From assembly GCF_900566055.1 (NCBI RefSeq), contig NZ_UPHQ01000056.1, forward strand, positions 1-64,000: 64,000 nt of DNA. The letters run 5' to 3'. This document shows, piece by piece, positions 17,423 through 27,090 of the stretch. A program made the position numbers and the translations under genes. The notes under the pieces are model-generated. The model had not been told where the DNA came from. It saw only the letters and a program-made list of their open reading frames with translations, and did no database searches. Source of the DNA: Mycobacterium innocens. Its GTDB lineage: Bacteria; Actinomycetota; Actinomycetes; Mycobacteriales; Mycobacteriaceae. Numbering within the stretch: the stretch's first letter is position 1; the number at the start of each line of letters is the position of its first letter.

Positions 17423-18273
17423 GCGCCAACCCCCCGGTCGAGCGGCTCGCCTGGATCGGTCACCGGGCGAGTGGCTTGGTGGCCGGCTGGAATCGCATCG
17501 GCTCCCAGGTGGCCTTCTACGGCCGGACGATCGCCGAAATGCGAACGGCGTTCGGCCATTACGGCCGCGAGATCATCCGACTGATCGCCCAGATGAGCCT
17601 GGGCACCGGCGCGCTGGCAGTGATCGGCGGCACGGTGGTCATCGTCGGCTTCCTGACCTTGTCGACCGGTGCCGTCATCGCCGTGCAGGGCTACAACCAG
17701 CTGTCCGGCATCGGGGTGGAGGCCATGACCGGCTTTATCTCCGCCTACGTCAACGTGCGCATCATCTCGCCGGCGGTCGCCGGTGTCGGATTGGCGGCCA
17801 CCATCGGCGCCGGTGCCACTGCGCAGCTGGGCGCAATGCGCATCGCCGAGGAGATCGACGCGCTCGAGGTGATGGCCGTCCGGTCGGTGGCCTACCTGGT
17901 CTCCACCCGGGTGGTAGCCGGTGTGGTCGTGGTCATCCCGCTGTATTGCATAGCGGTGGTATGTGCTTTCCAGGCAGCCCGGTTCGGCACGACCGGGGTT
18001 TACGGTCAGTCCACCGGCGTCTACGACCATTACTTCCGTACCTTTCTCAATTCGACGGACCTGCTCTGGTCGTTCCTCACGGTGATCACCGCGGCCATCG
18101 CCATCATGCTGGTACACACCTATTACGGCTACACCGCTCAGGGCGGGCCCGCCGGAGTGGGCGCGGCGGTCGGCCACTCGGTGCGCACCTCGCTCATCGT
18201 GTTGACGCTGGTCGTGCTGGCGATCTCGCTATCCGTGCACGGGCAGTCCGGCCATTTCAATCTGTCGGGATAG
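17419..18273 (+). CDS. yrbEB: YrbE-family permease subunit B of an Mce transporter
   Basis: A 284-residue partner permease. It overlaps yrbEA by ATGA. Membrane segments flank the conserved cytosolic loop MRIAEEIDALEVMAVRSVAYLVSTR (around residues 140-165), which mirrors the EELDALRVMGV loop of subunit A. The N-terminus carries FYGRTIAEMRTAFGHYGREIIRLIAQMSLG, a typical YrbEB start. The 25-bp gap to mceA contains AGGGGAG-type ribosome-site sequence. Confidence 0.95.
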   Translation: MSANPPVERLAWIGHRASGLVAGWNRIGSQVAFYGRTIAEMRTAFGHYGREIIRLIAQMSLGTGALAVIGGTVVIVGFLTLSTGAVIAVQGYNQLSGIGVEAMTGFISAYVNVRIISPAVAGVGLAATIGAGATAQLGAMRIAEEIDALEVMAVRSVAYLVSTRVVAGVVVVIPLYCIAVVCAFQAARFGTTGVYGQSTGVYDHYFRTFLNSTDLLWSFLTVITAAIAIMLVHTYYGYTAQGGPAGVGAAVGHSVRTSLIVLTLVVLAISLSVHGQSGHFNLSG

Positions 18274-18298
18274 CCGGGTAGCCAGGGGAGCCGGGGCC

Positions 18299-19750
18299 AT
18301 GTCGGAATCACGTTCGCAGCGAACGCATCCCGGGTGGTGGACGCTCGTGCTGGTGATCGCCGTCATCGGCGCCGTCGCGCTGACCGCTGCGCTGTTCTCC
18401 GGTTCGTTCAAGTCATCGGTTGTGGTGACGGTGCTATCCGACCGGGCCGGCCTGGTGATGGATCGCGGCGGCAAGGTCAAGCTGCGCGGAGTGCAGGTGG
18501 GCCGCGTCAGCGAGATCACCGCCGGCAAAGACTACGTGATCTTGACGTTGGCCATCCAACCGGATCAGATCAGATACATCCCGGCCAACGTGCAGGCCCG
18601 GATCCGGGCCACCACCTTGTTCAGCGCCAAGTACGTCGACCTGGTGTACCCGCGCTACCCCAGCCCGCAGCGTCTGGCCGCCGGGACGGTGCTTCGGGCC
18701 GAGAATGTCGGCACCGAGGTCAACACGATGTTCGCCAACCTGGTCAAGGTGCTCAACCAGATCGACCCGGCGAAGCTGCAGGGGGTGCTGTCCGCGCTGG
18801 CCGAAGGTCTGCGCGGGCACGGTGCGACGGTAGGTCAGAGCATCACCGACGCCAACCAGGTGCTGCTCGCGATCAATCCGCGCGCCGAAACGGTCCGGGC
18901 GGACACGCAGGCGGTCACCCGTCTCAGCGACACCTATGGTGCTGCGGCACAAGACATCCTGAAGGTCCTCGACGCGGCCGGCGTCACCAGCGCCACCATT
19001 GCCGGGGAGGCGCCGGCGCTGGATTCGCTGCTCGCGGAGATGATCGGCCTGTCGCGCAGCGGTATTGCGCTGCTGGGTGCGAACAAGGACAGGCTGATCA
19101 CCGCCGTGAACCTGCTCGACCCGACGACCAGCCTGCTGACGAAGTACCACGGGGTTCTGACGTGCATGCTGGTCGGCGCCAAGATCGCCCTCGACACCGG
19201 CTATCTGGATGCCACCGGCGGCGCCAATGGCTATTCACTGATCATCGACAGCACTCCGTTGTTCGGCGCCGACCAATACCGCTTTCCGCAGAACCTTCCG
19301 ATCGTCGGCGCCAAAGGCGGGCCCGGCGGTAAGCCGGGCTGCGGATCGCTGCCCGACGTCGCCGCCAACTGGCCGCTGCGCCAACTGATTACCAACACCG
19401 GCTGGGGAACGGGGCTCGATATCCGGCCCAACCCCGGAATCGCTTTCCCGGGATACGCCGACTACCTCCCGGTCACCCGGGGACAGCCTGAACCACCCAG
19501 CGTCCGCTATCCGGGCGGGCCGGCCCCCGGCCCCATCCCGTACCCGGGTGCGCCGCCCTACGGCGCTCCGCAGTACGCACCGGACGGAACCCCGCTGTAC
19601 CCGGGCCTGCCGCCGGCGCCGCCGCCCGGCGCTCCGCGCGAACCAGGGCCGCCGCCACCGGGATCCGAGCCGTTCGTCGTCCCGGCGCCGGCGCAGCTGC
19701 AGCCGACACCGGCCCCGCCGCTCCCTCGAGAAGCGACACCGTCGCCGTGA
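18299..19750 (+). CDS. mceA: MceA-type substrate-binding protein
   Basis: A 483-residue protein with an N-terminal membrane anchor (residues 14-36) and an MCE/MlaD domain: SDRAGLVMDRGGKVKLRGVQVGRV is the diagnostic start and LFSAKYVDLVYP the end of the domain. A long helical region (residues 140-280) follows, then CMLVGAKIALDTGY and a proline/glycine-rich tail from about residue 395. Mce subunits form a tube that carries lipids across the periplasm. The Pro-rich tail is longer than in many MceA proteins. Confidence 0.95.
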   Translation: MSESRSQRTHPGWWTLVLVIAVIGAVALTAALFSGSFKSSVVVTVLSDRAGLVMDRGGKVKLRGVQVGRVSEITAGKDYVILTLAIQPDQIRYIPANVQARIRATTLFSAKYVDLVYPRYPSPQRLAAGTVLRAENVGTEVNTMFANLVKVLNQIDPAKLQGVLSALAEGLRGHGATVGQSITDANQVLLAINPRAETVRADTQAVTRLSDTYGAAAQDILKVLDAAGVTSATIAGEAPALDSLLAEMIGLSRSGIALLGANKDRLITAVNLLDPTTSLLTKYHGVLTCMLVGAKIALDTGYLDATGGANGYSLIIDSTPLFGADQYRFPQNLPIVGAKGGPGGKPGCGSLPDVAANWPLRQLITNTGWGTGLDIRPNPGIAFPGYADYLPVTRGQPEPPSVRYPGGPAPGPIPYPGAPPYGAPQYAPDGTPLYPGLPPAPPPGAPREPGPPPPGSEPFVVPAPAQLQPTPAPPLPREATPSP

Positions 19751-19772
19751 CGCCGGAGGAGAAGCCAACGCG

Positions 19773-20801
19773 ATGAGAGAGAACCTGGGCAGTGCCATCT
19801 GGCGGCTGGCGATCTTCATGGTCGTGTGCACGCTGGGGCTGATCGCGATGTTGGCGATCTTCGCCGACCTGCGCTTCGGGGACGAAAAGCCGTACCGGGC
19901 GCACTTCAGCAACGTGTCGGGACTGGAGAGCGGCAACTTCGTCCGCATCGCCGGCGTGGAAGTCGGCCAGGTCAAACGCATCTCGATCCAGGACGACGGA
20001 ACCGCGATCGTCGAGTTCGGCACAGACAACTCCGTGGTCCTGACCGAGGGCACCAAAGCGGTCATCCGCTACCAGAACCTGATCGGCGGCCGCTATCTGG
20101 CGCTCGAGGAAGGGAGCGGCGGCAGCAGACAACTGCGGCCCAGTGACATGATTCCGCTGGCGCAGACATCGCCGGCGTTGGACTTGGACGCGCTGATCGG
20201 CGGCTTCCGGCCGTTGTTCCACGCGCTGGATCCCGATCAGATCAACGCCTTGTCGACCGAGCTGATCAAGGCATTCCAGGGTGAGGGCGCGACGATCAGT
20301 TCGTTCCTGGCGCGAACGGCGGCGCTGACCAACACGCTGGCGGACCGCGGTCAGCTGATCGGGCAGGTCATCGTCAACCTGAACACCGTGCTGGGCTCAC
20401 TGGGTGACCAAAGTTCCCAATTCGCCAAGGCGGTCGATTCAATGTCCCAGTTGCTGTCCACCCTGGCCGACAACAAGCAGGAGATCAGCACCGGTATCGG
20501 CTACGCCAACGCGGCCGCCGGATCGATCGCCGATCTGCTCGCGCAAGGCCGCGCGCCGCTGGCCGACATCATTCACCAGTCGGAGCGGATCGCGGACGTC
20601 ATACTGGCCGACCGCGACTATTTCGACGATCTGCTCAACACGCTGCCGGACGCCTACCAGATGCTGAATCGGCAAGGCCTCTACGGCGACTTCTTCAGCT
20701 TCTACATGTGCGACCTGCTCTTGAAGCTGAACGGCAAAGGCGGCCAACCGATTTACGTCAAGGTGATCGGCCAGCCCTCGGGAAGGTGCACGCCGCGATG
20801 A
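19773..20801 (+). CDS. mceB: MceB-type subunit
   Basis: A 342-residue protein. The ATG at 19773 is preferred over the upstream open frame because it follows GGAGGAGAAG and gives the standard MRENLGSAIWRLAIFMVVC membrane anchor. The MCE domain follows (FSNVSGLESGNFVRIAGVEVGQVKRISI) and ends at NLIGGRYLALEEG. The helical region runs to about residue 300, and the C-terminus is LYGDFFSFYMCDLLLKLNG, typical of MceB. It overlaps mceC by ATGA. Confidence 0.95.
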   Translation: MRENLGSAIWRLAIFMVVCTLGLIAMLAIFADLRFGDEKPYRAHFSNVSGLESGNFVRIAGVEVGQVKRISIQDDGTAIVEFGTDNSVVLTEGTKAVIRYQNLIGGRYLALEEGSGGSRQLRPSDMIPLAQTSPALDLDALIGGFRPLFHALDPDQINALSTELIKAFQGEGATISSFLARTAALTNTLADRGQLIGQVIVNLNTVLGSLGDQSSQFAKAVDSMSQLLSTLADNKQEISTGIGYANAAAGSIADLLAQGRAPLADIIHQSERIADVILADRDYFDDLLNTLPDAYQMLNRQGLYGDFFSFYMCDLLLKLNGKGGQPIYVKVIGQPSGRCTPR

Positions 20802-22120
20802 AATCGTTCTCCGAACGCAATCCCCTCGTCGTCGGCGTGGTCGGCCTGGTGGTGGTGGCCGCGGCGGTGCTGGCCGCGCTGACCTACAGCAGGTTGCCGT
20901 TCGTCAAGGCCGGCAGGGACTACTCGGCCTACTTCGCCGAGGCGGGCAGCCTGCAGACCGGCACCACGGTGCAGGTTTCGGGACTCAAGGCGGGCAAGGT
21001 CAACAGCATCGCGCTGGACGGACCCAAAGTGCTGGTCCGCTTCGAGGTCGACAAGCATATCCGGCTCGGCGACCGCACCGAGGCCGCAATCAAGACGAAA
21101 AGCGTGCTCGGCGCCAGGATCCTGGAAATCACACCCCGCGGAGAGGGCAGGCTAAGCGGGCCGATTCCGCTCGAGCGCACGACGTCGCCCTATCAGCTGC
21201 CCGACGCGCTCGGCGATCTCGGCGCCACCATCAGCGGGCTGGACACCGACAAGCTGTCGGAATCACTGGCCGTGCTGGCGGACACCTTCTCCGGTACCGC
21301 ACCCGACCTGAGAATTGCGCTGGCCGGTGTGGCGCGGTTCTCCCAGACGCTCAACGAGCGCGACGCTCAACTGCGAAATCTGTTGGCCAACGCCAACAAA
21401 GCCGCGACGGTGTTGTCGGAGCGCAGCGAGCAGATCGCCCGGCTGGTCGCCGACAGCAACGCCATGCTTGCCCAGCTGGAAAGCCAAAGCCGCGCGCTGG
21501 ATGCGATCTCCGGCAACATCTCGGCGATCAGCCGGCAAATCAAGGGCTTTATCGCCGATCACCGGCAGACCCTCAACCCGATCCTGGACAAGCTCGACCG
21601 GGTCCTGACGATCGTCGACAACCGCAAGCAGCGAATCCAGCTGGCAATCAAGAAGTTCAACGATTACGCGCTGTCACTGGGTGAGTCGATGTCCACCGGT
21701 CCGTGGTTCAACTTCTACATCACCAACCTGATTCCCGGTCAGTTCATCCAGCCGTTCGTCGACGCCGCGTTCTCCGATCTCGGTCTGGATCCCAATGTGC
21801 TGCTGCCGTCGCAGCTCACCGATCCGCAGCTCGGTCAGCCGGGCACACCCGCGCTGCCGGTGCCGTTCCCGCGCACCGGTCAGGGCGGGGAGCCGCGGCT
21901 GAACCTTCCGGACGCGATCACCGGTAATCCCGGCGATCCCCGCTATCCGTACCGCGAGCCGCCGCCGGGGCCGCCGCCGGGCGGGCCACCGCCGGGACCG
22001 CCGGCGCTGGCCCCCGGAGAGACGGCCCCGCCGCCGCCGCCGACGCGGCCGCCGGTGTACGTTCCCGCGCCCGGCGAACCGTCCCGGCCCGCGAAACCCG
22101 GTCAGCAAGCGGGCCAATGA
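20798..22120 (+). CDS. mceC: MceC-type subunit
   Basis: A 440-residue protein with an anchor at residues 10-30, an MCE domain (EAGSLQTGTTVQVSGLKAGKVNSI) and a long helical region. From about residue 355 there is a strongly proline-rich tail (PPPGPPPGGPPPG-type repeats), as in other MceC proteins. Such tails are thought to cross or contact outer envelope layers. It overlaps its neighbours on both sides by four bases, so the operon is tightly coupled. Confidence 0.95.
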   Translation: MKSFSERNPLVVGVVGLVVVAAAVLAALTYSRLPFVKAGRDYSAYFAEAGSLQTGTTVQVSGLKAGKVNSIALDGPKVLVRFEVDKHIRLGDRTEAAIKTKSVLGARILEITPRGEGRLSGPIPLERTTSPYQLPDALGDLGATISGLDTDKLSESLAVLADTFSGTAPDLRIALAGVARFSQTLNERDAQLRNLLANANKAATVLSERSEQIARLVADSNAMLAQLESQSRALDAISGNISAISRQIKGFIADHRQTLNPILDKLDRVLTIVDNRKQRIQLAIKKFNDYALSLGESMSTGPWFNFYITNLIPGQFIQPFVDAAFSDLGLDPNVLLPSQLTDPQLGQPGTPALPVPFPRTGQGGEPRLNLPDAITGNPGDPRYPYREPPPGPPPGGPPPGPPALAPGETAPPPPPTRPPVYVPAPGEPSRPAKPGQQAGQ

Positions 22121-23421
22121 TGAACCGCGCCGTGAACCGCCGCAATGCCCGCATCGGCGTGGCCGCCCTGCTCGTGCTCACCTCCATCGCCGGGGTTGTG
22201 GTGGCATGGCAGGCCGCGGCCGCGACCCGCAAAACGACGGTTGTCGGCTACTTCAAGAACAGCAACGGCATTTTCGTCGGCGACGAAGTGCGCATCCTCG
22301 GGGTGCCTGTCGGCGCGATCGACAAGATCGAGCCGCAACCCGAGCGGGTCAAGATCACCTTCTCCTACGACGCCAAATACCAAGTTCCCGCCAATGTCAA
22401 GGCGGTGATCCTGTCCCCGTCGCTGGTAACCGCGCGCGTTATTCAGCTGACACCGGCTTACACCGACGGGCCGCGGCTGCCCGACCACGCGGTGATCCCG
22501 CTGGAGCGCACCGCTGTCCCGGTGGAGTGGGACGACCTACGTCAGGACCTGGCGAAGCTCACCCAGATGCTGCAACCGAGCCAACCCGGCGGGGTGAGCG
22601 CGATGGGAGCGTTGCTGAACACCGCCGCCGACAACCTGCGGGGCCAGGGAGCGACCATCAGGGACACCATTGTCAAACTGTCCCAGGCGGTTTCGGCACT
22701 CGGCGACCACAGCAACGATATCTTCAGCACGGTGAAGAACCTGTCGATTCTGGTGTCGGCGCTGCAAAGCAGCACCGACCTGATGCGTCAGCTGAACCAG
22801 AACCTGGCCACAGTGACCGGGCTGCTGACCAACGACCCCGATGAGGTTGCCAACGCGGTCGCGGCGCTGGCCGACATCGTCGGCGACGTCCGCGGCTTCG
22901 TGGCCGAAAACCGGGAGGCGCTGGGCGAAACGTCGGACAAGCTGGCGTCGGTGTCCACGGCGCTGAACGACAGCCTCGACGACATCAAGCAGGCACTGCA
23001 CATCGCCCCGACCGAGTTGCAGAACTTCATGAACATCTACCAGCCGGCGCAGGGCACCCTCAGCGGTGCGCCGGCCTTCAACAACTTCGCGAACCCGATT
23101 GCCTTCTTGTGCGGGGCGATCCAAGCAGCGTCGCGGCTGGGTTACGAACAGTCGGCGAAGCTGTGCGTCCAATATCTGGCGCCGATCATCAAGAGCCGGC
23201 AATACAACTTCCCCCCGTTGGGGGAGAACTTGATCGTCGGTGCGGTGGCGCGGCCCAACGAGGTCACCTACAGCGAGGACTGGATGCGGCCGGACTATGT
23301 TCCCCCGCCTTCCAATTCGGCTGCGGCCGTTGATAGTCCATCGTTACCGGCCGAGGTTCATCCGACCGATCCCGCCGCCGGGCTGCGCGGCTTGCTGCTG
23401 CCCTTCGAAGGAGGCTCCTGA
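22117..23421 (+). CDS. mceD: MceD-type subunit
   Basis: A 434-residue protein. The anchor at residues 11-33 is followed by an MCE domain (FKNSNGIFVGDEVRILGVPVGAIDKIEPQ), then helices to about residue 300 and the MceD-type segment AFNNFANPIAFLCGAIQAASRLGYEQSAKLCVQYL. The start ATG overlaps the mceC stop, and the stop shares its last base with the mceE start (TGATG). Confidence 0.95.
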   Translation: MMNRAVNRRNARIGVAALLVLTSIAGVVVAWQAAAATRKTTVVGYFKNSNGIFVGDEVRILGVPVGAIDKIEPQPERVKITFSYDAKYQVPANVKAVILSPSLVTARVIQLTPAYTDGPRLPDHAVIPLERTAVPVEWDDLRQDLAKLTQMLQPSQPGGVSAMGALLNTAADNLRGQGATIRDTIVKLSQAVSALGDHSNDIFSTVKNLSILVSALQSSTDLMRQLNQNLATVTGLLTNDPDEVANAVAALADIVGDVRGFVAENREALGETSDKLASVSTALNDSLDDIKQALHIAPTELQNFMNIYQPAQGTLSGAPAFNNFANPIAFLCGAIQAASRLGYEQSAKLCVQYLAPIIKSRQYNFPPLGENLIVGAVARPNEVTYSEDWMRPDYVPPPSNSAAAVDSPSLPAEVHPTDPAAGLRGLLLPFEGGS

Positions 23422-24557
23422 TGGGTGCGGTGCGGCGTTTCGGCGCGGTGTGCGCGCTGGCGGTGCTGGCTGTGACCGGCCTGGCCGGCTGTGGTTGGCG
23501 AGGCCTCAACTCGATCCCGTTGCCGGGCACCGCGGGCCGCGGCCCCGGCTCGTTCACCATTCAGGCGCAATTGCCGGACGTGGGCACCCTGGAGCAGAAC
23601 TCCCGCGTGCAGGTCGGCGACGTCACGGTGGGCAACGTCGCCAAGATCGAGCGGCAGGGCTGGCATGCGCTGCTGACCATCCGGCTCGACGGCGACGTCG
23701 ACCTGCCGGCCAACGCGACCGCCACCCTCGGCCAAACCAGCCTGCTCGGTTCACTGCACATCGAACTGGCCCCGCCCACCGACGTCGCGCCCCAGGGCAA
23801 GTTGACGCAGGGATCACTGATCCCGCTGTCGTCGGCCGGCAGCTACCCGTCGACCGAGCAGACCCTGGCCGCGGTCTCGCTGCTGCTCAATGGTGGTGGT
23901 ATCGGCCAGATTCAGGACATCACCGAAGCATTGAGCGTCGCGCTGGCCGGACGGGCCGCCGACCTGCGTAGCCTGATCCAACAGGTGGACCGGTATGTCG
24001 GCCTGGTCGGTGACCAGACCGGCGACATCATCGCCGCGGCCGAAAGTCTGAACAACGTGGTCGGCCAGTTGGCGAAGGAACAGCCGGTGGTGGATCGCGC
24101 GCTGCGGACCATCCCGGACGCGCTTCGGACGCTGGCGGACGAACGGCAGCAGCTGGTCGATGCGCTCGATCAATTCGCCAAGTTCAGTGCGCTGGCCGCG
24201 GACTCCGCCAACCAGACCAAGGACGCTTTGGTCAAGCAGCTGAAAGATCTTGGGCCGGTGGTGGAATCGCTGGCCAATGCCGGTCCGGCACTGACCCGGT
24301 CGTTGAGCTTGCTCACCACCTATCCGTTTCCCAAGGACACGATCAGCAACTGGGCCCGCGGGGACTACGCCAACCTGACGGCCATCATCGACCTGACGCT
24401 GAGCCGGCTCGACGCCTCGTTTCTCACCGGCACCCGGTGGGAGGGCAACCTGACCGAGCTGGAGCTGCAGTGGGGCCGCACCATCGGCCAGATGCCGAGT
24501 CCTTACACCGCCGGAAATCCGCTTGTCGCTCCGTACCATTGGGATCAGGGGCGTTGA
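23421..24557 (+). CDS. mceE: MceE-type lipoprotein (LprK-like)
   Basis: A 378-residue lipoprotein. The signal peptide ends in the lipobox LAGC, with the lipidated cysteine at position 24. The MCE domain follows directly (LPDVGTLEQNSRVQVGDVTVGNVAKIE). The C-terminus, TYPFPKDTISNWARGDYANL, is characteristic of MceE/LprK proteins. As the only lipidated Mce subunit it would anchor the complex in the membrane. It is translationally coupled to mceD and followed by mceF after one base. Confidence 0.95.
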   Translation: MGAVRRFGAVCALAVLAVTGLAGCGWRGLNSIPLPGTAGRGPGSFTIQAQLPDVGTLEQNSRVQVGDVTVGNVAKIERQGWHALLTIRLDGDVDLPANATATLGQTSLLGSLHIELAPPTDVAPQGKLTQGSLIPLSSAGSYPSTEQTLAAVSLLLNGGGIGQIQDITEALSVALAGRAADLRSLIQQVDRYVGLVGDQTGDIIAAAESLNNVVGQLAKEQPVVDRALRTIPDALRTLADERQQLVDALDQFAKFSALAADSANQTKDALVKQLKDLGPVVESLANAGPALTRSLSLLTTYPFPKDTISNWARGDYANLTAIIDLTLSRLDASFLTGTRWEGNLTELELQWGRTIGQMPSPYTAGNPLVAPYHWDQGR

Positions 24558-24558
24558 C

Positions 24559-26022
24559 ATGCCGCCGTTGTCGAGACGAATCCTCGTCCAGCTGGCCATC
24601 TTCGTGATCGTCGCGCTCGTCGGCGGAGGGGTGATGATCTTCGACTACATCCAGCTGCCGGCGATGTTCGGTATCGGGCGCTACCGGGTCACCGTGCAGC
24701 TGCCGCAAGCCGCCGGCCTGTACCCCAGCGGTAACGTCACCTATCGCGGAACCGAAGTCGGCAGGGTCGAAAGCGTGCGGCTCACTGATACCGGTGTCGC
24801 GGCGGTGCTTTCACTCAAGTCGGGTGTCGACATCCCCTCCGATGTCGACGCCCAGGTGCACAGCCAGTCGGCGGTGGGTGAGCAGTACGTCACGCTGCTG
24901 CCGCGCCGGGAGTCCCCACCGCTCAAGGACGGGGATGTGATTCCGGCCGAACGCGTTTCGGTGCCGCCGGATCTGGACACGCTGCTGGATACGGTGAACC
25001 GGGGCATGGAGTCGATCCCGCGCGACAGCCTGAAGACGACGGTCGACGAGGCCTATACCGCGGTGGGCGGCCTCGGGCCGGATATCGCCCGGCTGGTCAC
25101 CGGAGCCGGTTCGCTGTCCATCGAAGCGCGCCGGAACCTGGGTCCGTTGCTCACCCTGATCGACCAGTCCAAGCCGGTGCTGGATGCGCAGGCCGACTCG
25201 CCGGATGCGGTACAACGGTGGGCCGCGCATCTGGCCGACCTCAGCCGGGGGCTGCAGCGCAACGACACCGCCGTCCGGACCGTGCTGCAACAAGCGGGCC
25301 CGGCCGCCGCGGAAGTCCGGCAGTTGTTCGACCGGGTCAACCCGACCCTACCGGTGCTGCTGTCCAACCTGATCGGCGTCGGTCAGGTGGCGGTCACCTA
25401 TCACCCTGGCATCGAGCAGTTGCTGGTGCTGCTGCCCCAGGCGGTGGCCACCATCCAGGCGATCGGCGTGCCCAACCGCAACACCAAGCAGGGTTACAAG
25501 GGCGTCTTCCTCAGCTTCAACATGCGACTTAACCTGCCGCCGTCGTGCACCACCGGCTACCTGCCGGCCCAGCAGCGCCGCGTGCCGTCCTGGGAGGACT
25601 ACCCCGACCGCCCGGCCGGGGACCTGTATTGCCGGGTGCCGCAGGACTCGCCGAACAACGTTCGCGGCGTTCGCAATACGCCGTGCGTCGGCCAGCCCGG
25701 CAAACGTGCGCCGACGGTCGCGATGTGTGAGAGCGGCGAAAGCTATGTTCCGCTCAACGACGGCTACAACTGGAAGGGCGACCCGAACGCCACGCTGTCG
25801 GGCCAGCCCGTTCCGCAGCTGCCCCCCGGCACACCGCCCGCACCGGGCGCCGCGGCGCCGGGAACGCCGCCCGCACCACCGTTTCCGATAGCTGCCGCCG
25901 AATACGACCCGGCGACCGGTACCTACCTCGGCCCGGACGGGCAGGTCTACACCCAATCCGATCTGGCTGCGGCCGGCGGGAAGGAGCGCACATGGCAGTC
26001 GATGTTGCTGCCCCCGAATTGA
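24559..26022 (+). CDS. mceF: MceF-type subunit
   Basis: A 487-residue protein. The ATG at 24559, one base after the mceE stop, gives the typical MPPLSRRILVQLAIFVIVALVGGG anchor. The MCE domain (LPQAAGLYPSGNVTYRGTEVGRVESV) and helical region are followed by the MceF-type C-terminus GVFLSFNMRLNLPPSCTTGYLPAQQRRVPSWEDY-like, then a Pro/Ala-rich tail and YDPATGTYLGPDGQVYTQSDL. The last 31 bp overlap the first mas gene. Confidence 0.95.
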   Translation: MPPLSRRILVQLAIFVIVALVGGGVMIFDYIQLPAMFGIGRYRVTVQLPQAAGLYPSGNVTYRGTEVGRVESVRLTDTGVAAVLSLKSGVDIPSDVDAQVHSQSAVGEQYVTLLPRRESPPLKDGDVIPAERVSVPPDLDTLLDTVNRGMESIPRDSLKTTVDEAYTAVGGLGPDIARLVTGAGSLSIEARRNLGPLLTLIDQSKPVLDAQADSPDAVQRWAAHLADLSRGLQRNDTAVRTVLQQAGPAAAEVRQLFDRVNPTLPVLLSNLIGVGQVAVTYHPGIEQLLVLLPQAVATIQAIGVPNRNTKQGYKGVFLSFNMRLNLPPSCTTGYLPAQQRRVPSWEDYPDRPAGDLYCRVPQDSPNNVRGVRNTPCVGQPGKRAPTVAMCESGESYVPLNDGYNWKGDPNATLSGQPVPQLPPGTPPAPGAAAPGTPPAPPFPIAAAEYDPATGTYLGPDGQVYTQSDLAAAGGKERTWQSMLLPPN

Positions 26023-26534
26023 GCGAGTCGGCCGAGGCGCCGCCCAGCGGTCGGGGCACCGCTCGACCGGCGGTGCTGGCCATGGTGGTGGTGGTGCTTG
26101 GGTTGGCCGCGCTGGTTGCTTTCCTTGGATTCCGGGTCCATCAGTCGCAGCAGACCGAGCAGCAGAGCAGGCTCTTTCTGCAGGCCGGTCGCCAAGGGGC
26201 GCTGAACCTCACCACCATCGACTTCCACCAGGCCAACGCCGACGTGCAACGCATCCTGGATGGGGCAACGGGCCAGCTCTACGACAACTTCGCCAAGCGA
26301 TCGCAGCCGTACATCGACGTCGTGGTGCGGACCCAGTCGAAATCGGTCGGCACGGTGACGGAAGCTGCGCTGGAATCGCAGTCCGGGGACCAGGCGCAGG
26401 TGCTGGTTGCCGTGACCGTGAAAACGTCGAACATCTATGCGGACCAAGAGGAATCGCGAGCATGGCGGATGCGGCTGGGGGTGCGCCGGGTGGGCGCGCA
26501 GGCCAAGGTCTCCAACGTGGAGTTCGTGCCGTGA
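25992..26534 (+). CDS. Mce-associated membrane protein (Mas)
   Basis: A 180-residue protein starting at an ATG with GAAGGAG upstream, inside the end of mceF. One membrane helix (about residues 26-46) separates a short cytosolic N-terminus from an external domain resembling the Mas/VirB8-like fold: a helical NLTTIDFHQANADVQRILDGATGQLYDNF segment and strands ending KVSNVEFVP. Such proteins are thought to stabilise Mce complexes. The gene overlaps the next mas gene by GTGA. Confidence 0.88.
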   Translation: MAVDVAAPELSESAEAPPSGRGTARPAVLAMVVVVLGLAALVAFLGFRVHQSQQTEQQSRLFLQAGRQGALNLTTIDFHQANADVQRILDGATGQLYDNFAKRSQPYIDVVVRTQSKSVGTVTEAALESQSGDQAQVLVAVTVKTSNIYADQEESRAWRMRLGVRRVGAQAKVSNVEFVP

Positions 26535-27088
26535 GTACGCCACCGCCGGTAACCGCCGAATCCGATACCGCGACCACCACCGACGCCGCCGCCGATGCTC
26601 ACCGCCGAATCCGGTGGCCGCGGCTGCTGGCCTACGGTGTGCTGCCGGGCCTGGCGTTAGCGCTCGCGCTGGCGGCCGGTTTCCTGAAGTGGCACTGCTC
26701 GTCGGCGCCGGACGGCACCGGCCGCATCGAGGTGATCCAGGCGGCGCGGGCGGCGACGGTCGAGTTGCTGTCCTACCGGCCCGACACGGCCGAGCGCGAC
26801 CTGGGTGCCGCACGTGACCGGCTGACCGGCCACTTCAAAGACGAATACACGTCGCTGACCCGTGACGTGGTCATCCCCGGCGCCAAGCGGAAACAGATTT
26901 CGGCGGTTGCCACCGTACCGGCCGCGGCGGCGGTGTCGGCCCAGCCGAACCACGGGGTGGTGCTGCTGTTCGTCAACCAGACCACGATTGTGGGCACCGA
27001 AGCGCCCACCTACACCGCGTCCAGCGTCCGGGTGACCTTGGACAAGGTCGACGGGCGCTGGCTGATCTCCGGGTTCGATCCGGTCTGA
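26531..27088 (+). CDS. Mce-associated membrane protein (Mas), last gene of mce operon
   Basis: A 185-residue protein. The GTG at 26531 overlaps the preceding stop. One membrane helix lies around residues 38-58, followed by a domain parallel to the first Mas protein: VELLSYRPDTAERDLGAARDRLTGHFKDEYTSLT and a C-terminal VTLDKVDGRWLISGFDPV. It ends 2 bp before the convergent cstA stop, with no separate terminator visible. Confidence 0.88.
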   Translation: MSTPPPVTAESDTATTTDAAADAHRRIRWPRLLAYGVLPGLALALALAAGFLKWHCSSAPDGTGRIEVIQAARAATVELLSYRPDTAERDLGAARDRLTGHFKDEYTSLTRDVVIPGAKRKQISAVATVPAAAAVSAQPNHGVVLLFVNQTTIVGTEAPTYTASSVRVTLDKVDGRWLISGFDPV

Positions 27089-27090
27089 GG

